Shown: in pieces, positions 23,451 to 27,482 of the stretch | Layout of the letters: every line of letters begins with the position of its first letter | Numbering within the stretch: position 1 is the stretch's first letter | Origin: an uncultured Oscillospiraceae bacterium | Lineage (GTDB): Bacteria; Bacillota; Clostridia; Oscillospirales; Oscillospiraceae | Direction of reading: 5' to 3' | DNA: 27,482 nucleotides | Assembly (NCBI GenBank): GCA_934670025.1 | Contig: CAKUOS010000031.1 | Location: forward strand, 1 to 27,482 | Notes under the pieces: generated by a model | What the model was told of the DNA's origin: nothing | The model's input: the letters and a program-made list of their open reading frames with translations, nothing else | Databases searched by the model: none | Translations under genes and position numbers: made by a program

Positions 23451-24026
23451 CTTCGGCGCGATGAGAATGGGCTGGAGCTGTTCGCCGGCAAGCGCGGCGG
23501 CGATGGTCTCGGGCAGAAGATCAAAATCCGCGACGGCGGAGCGCGGCTTTTTGACCGCGCTGTCCTGCCCGAAGGGCACGAAATAGCAGTGCCGCCGCGC
23601 CAGCAGTGTCCCGATGCTCGCAGCGTTGACGGCCAGCGCATCGTTCGTCGAGACGGCGAGGATGAGCGGGCGCTCGTTGCGCAGATGCGCCTTCGCGGCC
23701 AGCGTCACCGGCCCGTCGGCGATGCCTGCGGCGAGCTTGGCGAGCGTGTTGCCCGTACACGGCGCGATGACGAGCGCGTCAAGGAGCTTTTTCGGGCCGA
23801 TGGGCTCGGCGTCCTCGATGGTATGGATGGCCGCACGGCCGCAGAGCTCCTCCAGCCGCGTGCGGAACGCTTCGGCGCTGCCGAAGCGGCTGTCGGTTTT
23901 GAAGCTCGCCTCCGACAAAACCGGCACGAGATCATAGTCCGCGCGCAGCCGCTCAAATGCGTCCAGCACGCGCGAAAATGTGCAGAACGAGCCGCACATC
24001 GCAAGTCCAATCGTTTTTCTGCTCAT
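23445..24026 (-). CDS. dpaB: dipicolinate synthase subunit B (SpoVFB)
   Basis: 193 residues, a flavoprotein of the DFP/UbiX-like fold. GLAMCGSFCTF at the N-terminus and ALVIAPCTGNTLAKLAAGIADGPVT in the middle are diagnostic of SpoVFB. With DpaA it makes dipicolinic acid in the mother cell, which is then loaded into the spore core. The ATG overlaps the dpaA stop by four bases with GGAGG upstream. Confidence 0.94.
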   Translation of the reverse strand: MSRKTIGLAMCGSFCTFSRVLDAFERLRADYDLVPVLSEASFKTDSRFGSAEAFRTRLEELCGRAAIHTIEDAEPIGPKKLLDALVIAPCTGNTLAKLAAGIADGPVTLAAKAHLRNERPLILAVSTNDALAVNAASIGTLLARRHCYFVPFGQDSAVKKPRSAVADFDLLPETIAAALAGEQLQPILIAPKL

Positions 24027-24820
24027 AACCGTTCCTCCAGAGACAGCTCCTGCAAAATGGCGTCATGGATGCAGGCGGCGGCCGCCGCGGGCGCGTAAAC
24101 GCCGGGCAGTCCGCGCGCCAGAACGTAGCCCGGATGGGCTTTTGCCGCGTCGCCGAAGCCGCCGGGGCTGCTGGCAAGCTCCAGAAGCACGCATGAGGGC
24201 CGGGCTTCGGCGACGTCCGGGATGATGTGCGCCGGGACGGTATTGACGACGGCGTCAAAGCGCGAAAGCCCCGGAAGACGCACGGCAGGTTCGGACGGAT
24301 AGCCGAGGATTCTGGCCAGCGCGCGCGCCTGTGCGCTGCGCGCGGCGACGGTGACGTGTGCGCCGAGCGCCGCGAGTCTGCGCGAGAGCAGCTTGCCGAT
24401 GCGGCCGAAGCCGCACAGCAGAATTTCGCTTCCCGCAAGCGGCCGCTCCATGCGCCCGAGCAGCAGCGACACGGCCGCTTCGGCGGTCAGGTCGGCGTTG
24501 GCAAGCAGGAACGTCTCGTCTTTTGCGTAGTCGTGCAGGCGCACGTGCGCCGGGTGCGGCCCGGGCGGCAGCATCCCGCCGAAGATGCGCGTGCCGGGCG
24601 CGGCGTGGGTCAGGGCGTGAAACAGCGCGTCGGACGCGCCGGATGCCGGCATGGGCAGGGCGACGGCCTGCGCGGCGCGGACAGCCGCCGGATAGCCGCC
24701 GGGGAAATCCGCTTCGCCGGGCACGCCCGCGGTGATGACGGCGAAGCCGTCTTCCCGCAGCAGCCGCGCCAGATGGCGCTGGCGCGCGTCGCCGCCGAGA
24801 ATGGCAAATGAAAGATCCAA
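24023..24820 (-). CDS. dpaA: dipicolinate synthase subunit A (SpoVFA)
   Basis: 265 residues. The N-terminal FAILGGDARQRHLARLL segment is the family signature; a second Rossmann motif, LLCGFGRIGKLL, follows near residue 135. The start codon is TTG at 24820, with AAGGAGG seven bases upstream. A CATAGGAT sequence on the minus strand (24842-24849) resembles a sigma-K/sigma-E -10 element, as expected for mother-cell expression, but no matching -35 is clear. Confidence 0.94.
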   Translation of the reverse strand: MDLSFAILGGDARQRHLARLLREDGFAVITAGVPGEADFPGGYPAAVRAAQAVALPMPASGASDALFHALTHAAPGTRIFGGMLPPGPHPAHVRLHDYAKDETFLLANADLTAEAAVSLLLGRMERPLAGSEILLCGFGRIGKLLSRRLAALGAHVTVAARSAQARALARILGYPSEPAVRLPGLSRFDAVVNTVPAHIIPDVAEARPSCVLLELASSPGGFGDAAKAHPGYVLARGLPGVYAPAAAAACIHDAILQELSLEERL

Positions 24821-24874
24821 ACGATTGCCTCCTTTCCTGCCATCCTATGCCGCGGAAGGGGAAAACGCCACGTA

Positions 24875-24903
24875 AAAAAGTTCCCCTGCCGAAAGGCAGG
24901 GGA
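24875..24903 (-). terminator. terminator of the CAP protein gene
   Basis: A 9-bp stem (24882-24890 with 24895-24903) with a 4-base loop, then on the minus strand AAC and a run of six T. Confidence 0.85.
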
Positions 24904-24941
24904 GAAGCGGTCTTGAAATTCTATCTATATAATGTGTACCG

Positions 24942-25580
24942 TCAGCCGACGAACCACTGCGTCCAGTAGCCGCCGTCCGCGACATAGCCCACGCCGATGG
25001 TCGTGTAGTTGGCCGAGAGGATGTTTGCACGGTGGCCCGCGGAGTTCATCCACGCCGTCACGACGGCCTCGGGCGTGCTGTAGCCCATGGCAATGTTCTC
25101 GCCCGCGGAGCGGTAGCTGACGCCGAACGCCTGCATCATCTCAAACGGCGAGCCGTAGGTCGGGCTCTCGTGCGAGAAATAGCCGTTGTCGTGCATATCC
25201 TGCGACTTGACGCGCGCATAAGAGCACAGCGTCTTGTCGAGCGTCAGGGCAGCGAGGCCGTATTTCGCGCGCTCGGCGTTGACAAGCGTGACGACCGCCT
25301 GCTCATAGGAAGCGGCCGTGCCTGCGGACGGCTGCGACGGCTCGGACGGCTGCGCAGGTTCATCCGGTTCGGACGGCGCGTCGGGCTCGGACGGAACGTC
25401 AGGCTCCGACGGCGCGCAGGGCGTCTGCGTGCCGCAGCCGAAGCCGAACCGGTCGCAGACGTACTGCCGGCAGAAGCGGCTCTGCACACGGCAGCGGCTT
25501 CCGTCCGCGGCATACGCGGGGATCGCTGCGGAAAAAAGAAGCAGCAGCGAAAGGACGATTGCGGGGATTTTTCTTTTCAT
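24942..25580 (-). CDS. secreted CAP-domain protein (YkwD/SCP-like)
   Basis: 212 residues. A signal peptide (about 1-24, AYA-ADG cleavage) is followed by a cysteine-rich segment (C30, C37, C42, C49, C55), a PSEPD-type proline/glutamate/aspartate repeat linker (about 57-85), and a CAP domain from about 90: LVNAERAKYGL, MHDNGYFSHESPTYGSPFEMM, GENIAMGY and WMNSAGHRANILSANYTTIGVGYV. Homologues in spore formers occur in spore coats or at the cell surface. The GAAGGAGG site is strong. It lies upstream of the dpaAB pair but is closed by its own terminator. Confidence 0.9.
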   Translation of the reverse strand: MKRKIPAIVLSLLLLFSAAIPAYAADGSRCRVQSRFCRQYVCDRFGFGCGTQTPCAPSEPDVPSEPDAPSEPDEPAQPSEPSQPSAGTAASYEQAVVTLVNAERAKYGLAALTLDKTLCSYARVKSQDMHDNGYFSHESPTYGSPFEMMQAFGVSYRSAGENIAMGYSTPEAVVTAWMNSAGHRANILSANYTTIGVGYVADGGYWTQWFVG

Positions 25581-25672
25581 GGTAATACCTCCTTCTTCTT
25601 CGTTTTACGCCCATTTCGGCGGGAAAACAAGCGGTAAATCCTTCCGCGGATGCGCGAAGACTGCGCCGGGGC

Positions 25673-25701
25673 TTGTGTTTTCAACGGTTTTTTGCTATAC
25701 T
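25673..25701 (+). promoter_or_regulatory. putative promoter for the DUF4364 gene
   Basis: TTGTGT (25673-25678), 17-base spacer, TATACT (25696-25701), 41 bases before the start. The -35 is weak. Confidence 0.5.
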
Positions 25702-25741
25702 GAAACGCAAAGCAGAAATGTCTTCCAACGAGGTGAGGCGC

Positions 25742-26290
25742 ATGGAACAGCACGGATTTATTCAGGATATGCTGGACGTCAAGGTCCTGATCCTGTTCGT
25801 CATGGCGAAGCTGGAATACCCGGCTTCGTTACAGACGATCTACGAGTTATGCTATCAGGACGATAAGCTGAGCTACTTCGACGTGAGCGTCGCGGTGCCC
25901 GATATGGTGCAGAGCGGCCATTTGCAGCAGCTGCCCGGCGGAATGTACGGCATCACGGACAAGGGCCGCGAGCATGAGGAGATCACCTGCGACGCCATCG
26001 CCTATCCCGTCATGCAGCGCGCGCTGGACGCGGTGCGGCGGTATAACCAGGCGATGCAGCGCAAAAAGCTCATAAACGCCGAGATCGTCAAACAGGACGG
26101 CGGCGATTACACCGTGCAGATGCATCTGCGCGACGAGGCGGGGCCGCTCATGCAGCTCGAACTGACCGCGCCGAGCGTCACGCAGGCCCGCGCGCTGGCG
26201 CGGGCGTTCGAAAAGAAGGCCGACGTCATTTACCAGCTTGTGCTCACACAGCTCATCGAACAGGAGGAACACGATCATGCAGCTCCCTGA
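25742..26290 (+). CDS. DUF4364-family protein, probable winged-helix regulator
   Basis: 182 residues. The N-terminal half (KVLILFVMAKLEYPASLQTIYELC through GHLQQLPGGMYGITDKGRE) has the layout of a winged-helix domain and matches the DUF4364 family. The C-terminal half is a mixed domain of unknown role. The start at 25742 has GAGGTGAG upstream; a longer frame overlaps the promoter. It overlaps the following XRE gene by 14 bases. Confidence 0.85.
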   Translation: MEQHGFIQDMLDVKVLILFVMAKLEYPASLQTIYELCYQDDKLSYFDVSVAVPDMVQSGHLQQLPGGMYGITDKGREHEEITCDAIAYPVMQRALDAVRRYNQAMQRKKLINAEIVKQDGGDYTVQMHLRDEAGPLMQLELTAPSVTQARALARAFEKKADVIYQLVLTQLIEQEEHDHAAP

Positions 26291-26504
26291 ATCGGCAGGC
26301 AGGATCCTGACGGATCTGATGGAAACGCGCGGACTGAGCGCGGCGGAACTCTCCCGGCAGACCGGCATCGACGCCGGTATCCTGCGCAAGATCATGACCG
26401 GCCGCGAGACGGCCGTCAGTACGCGCAATCTGATGGCGCTTTCCCGCTATTTTGACAGCAGTATGGCCGATTTTATCGACGTCCTGGCCGACGTGAAGCT
26501 CTGA
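26277..26504 (+). CDS. small XRE-family helix-turn-helix protein
   Basis: 75 residues: LSAAELSRQTGIDAGILRKIMTGRETAVSTRNLMALSRYF is a Cro/CI-type HTH covering most of the protein. AGGAGGAAC precedes the ATG, which lies inside the end of the DUF4364 gene, so the two are coupled. The target is unknown. Confidence 0.85.
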   Translation: MQLPESAGRILTDLMETRGLSAAELSRQTGIDAGILRKIMTGRETAVSTRNLMALSRYFDSSMADFIDVLADVKL

Positions 26505-26560
26505 AGACGATGCGGCTGTGATGTTCACACAATGTTCACGTGAGAATGAAACACGGAACA

Positions 26561-26589
26561 TTGCAAAATGACGGAAGCTGTGCTATACT
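26561..26589 (+). promoter_or_regulatory. promoter of hpf
   Basis: TTGCAA (26561-26566), 17-base spacer, TATACT (26584-26589). Two direct TGTTCAC copies (26522-26528, 26533-26539) lie upstream. Confidence 0.65.
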
Positions 26590-26642
26590 GTTGTCACAGG
26601 GAGAGATCCCCGGGAAGTAGCAAAAACGAAAGGAGCGGTACT

Positions 26643-27182
26643 ATGAGATTCCAGTATACCGAAAAGAAGGTCACCCTGCCTGAAAACGTTCATAAGTATG
26701 CAGAAAAGAAAGTCATGAAACTTGAACGTTTCTTCGGCACCGACGCCGACGCTCTTGTTACCTTCAGCGTTGAGAAGAACCGCAACAACGTCGAGATCAC
26801 GGTTCACGCAGCGGGCACCTACTTCCGCGCCAGTGAAAGCACGTCTGATATGTTCGCGTCCATCGACGCGGCTGTGGCGACCATCGAACGCCAGATCCGC
26901 AAGAATAAGACGCGCCTTGCCAGACGCCTGCGTCAGGATGCGTTTGTCCGGACCCCGGACGAGACCTCGTTCGCTCCGGATGAACCGGAAGAGGGCACCT
27001 TCGAGCTTGTGAGAACGAAAAAGTTCAACATGAAGCCGATGACCCGCGAAGAGGCCATTCTCCAGATGAACCTGCTGGAGCATACGTTCTTCGCCTTCCG
27101 CGACGAGGACAACGACGGCGCGTTTGCAGTGGTCTACAAGAGAACGGACGGCGGCTACGGCCTCATTGAGGATCAGGCTTAA
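26643..27182 (+). CDS. hpf: long-form ribosome hibernation promoting factor
   Basis: 179 residues, the long HPF form of Firmicutes. The N-terminal RNA-binding domain (about 1-100) has the beta-alpha-beta pattern from KKVTLPENVHKYAEKKVMKLERFF to IDAAVATIERQIRKNKTRL. The C-terminal dimerisation domain (about 125-179) is marked by VRTKKFNMKPMTREEAILQMNLLEHTFFAFRDED and KRTDGGYGLI. It pairs 70S ribosomes into inactive 100S dimers in stationary phase. AAAGGAGCGG precedes the ATG. Confidence 0.96.
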   Translation: MRFQYTEKKVTLPENVHKYAEKKVMKLERFFGTDADALVTFSVEKNRNNVEITVHAAGTYFRASESTSDMFASIDAAVATIERQIRKNKTRLARRLRQDAFVRTPDETSFAPDEPEEGTFELVRTKKFNMKPMTREEAILQMNLLEHTFFAFRDEDNDGAFAVVYKRTDGGYGLIEDQA

Positions 27183-27202
27183 AAGACCGCGTGAGATACG
27201 GA

Positions 27203-27229
27203 CGGACGCCCTTCGGGGCGTCCGTTTTT
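27203..27229 (+). terminator. intrinsic terminator of hpf
   Basis: A 9-bp stem (27203-27211 with 27216-27224) with TTCG tetraloop, then five T. Confidence 0.92.
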
Positions 27230-27338
27230 GGCGTTCCGGGCCATCAGAGGCGATGCAGACGGCCATTATGGGGGCTTATAGCCAAAACAACCAAAAACGA
27301 CCGGTGCGAATTTGTGCAGGTTTTGACATAAGTTTTAG

Positions 27339-27367
27339 TTGACATTTGCATCAGTATTTGTTATCAT
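27339..27367 (+). promoter_or_regulatory. strong promoter 1 reading out of the window
   Basis: Perfect TTGACA (27339-27344), 17-base spacer, TATCAT (27362-27367). A second TTGACA stands 16 bases earlier (27323-27328). No gene starts downstream within the window. Confidence 0.75.
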
Positions 27368-27442
27368 AGCAAAGCGTTCTGAAGGGCGTGAGCGCGTCGG
27401 ACGGGGCCAAGAAAAAGAGATCGAAAAGGTCGAAAAAAGTTC

Positions 27443-27471
27443 TTGACAAACGGATGAAGATGTGCTAAAGT
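27443..27471 (+). promoter_or_regulatory. strong promoter 2 reading out of the window
   Basis: Perfect TTGACA (27443-27448), 17-base spacer, TAAAGT (27466-27471), preceded by an A-rich tract. Tandem promoters of this type are typical of rRNA operons. Confidence 0.75.
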
Positions 27472-27482
27472 AAATGAGTTCG

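Overview
The window reads as a stretch of chromosome from a GC-rich, endospore-forming member of the Clostridia, most likely Oscillospiraceae (the Oscillibacter/Flavonifractor/Lawsonibacter side). The basis is the mix of sporulation genes (SpoIVB, a SpoIVFB-like protease with a short SpoIVFA-like partner, dipicolinate synthase DpaA/DpaB), strong Shine-Dalgarno sites, sigma-A promoters of Firmicutes type, an IspH fused to ribosomal protein S1, and an Nfn-type transhydrogenase pair. The genus is inference. No phage, plasmid, CRISPR array or complete insertion sequence is seen.

Layout. 1-6851 is read leftwards: a SpoIVFA-like/SpoIVFB-like pair; a run of TIGR03960 radical SAM protein, its DUF2344 partner, a double-length ThyX and GluQRS; then, from its own promoter, NfnA and the start of NfnB, cut by the window edge. 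7019-12331 is read rightwards as one tightly overlapping operon: MurR/RpiR regulator, BaiN/HI0933-type flavoprotein, cytidylate kinase, PlsC-type acyltransferase and the IspH-S1 fusion, closed by a strong terminator. A GNAT acetyltransferase follows. 12870-13450 has no gene and is packed with hairpins and inverted repeats.

13451-15588 (leftwards) holds NAD synthetase and tRNA-Gln(CUG), with tandem terminators between them. SpoIVB (rightwards) converges on an iron-sulfur aldo/keto reductase-like protein and a DinB-type polymerase (leftwards). 19361-22239 (leftwards) holds a zinc-ribbon membrane protein and a hydrolase-acyltransferase fusion, divergent from a small regulatory operon (DUF6442 protein, XRE regulator, membrane protein) with a clear palindromic operator. 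DpaA/DpaB and a secreted CAP protein follow leftwards. A DUF4364 protein, a small XRE regulator and HPF run rightwards. The last 260 bases hold two strong promoters that read out of the window.

The genes are mostly housekeeping (isoprenoid, phospholipid, nucleotide, NAD and translation functions) and sporulation. The less ordinary items are the internal start and promoter for S1 inside ispH, the tandem ThyX with motifs divided between its two halves, an aldo/keto reductase-like protein with two replaced catalytic residues, the composite repeat region, and the operator between the acyltransferase fusion and the XRE operon. I do not see an obvious novel defence or mobile system. All calls are by eye from sequence; no searches were run.
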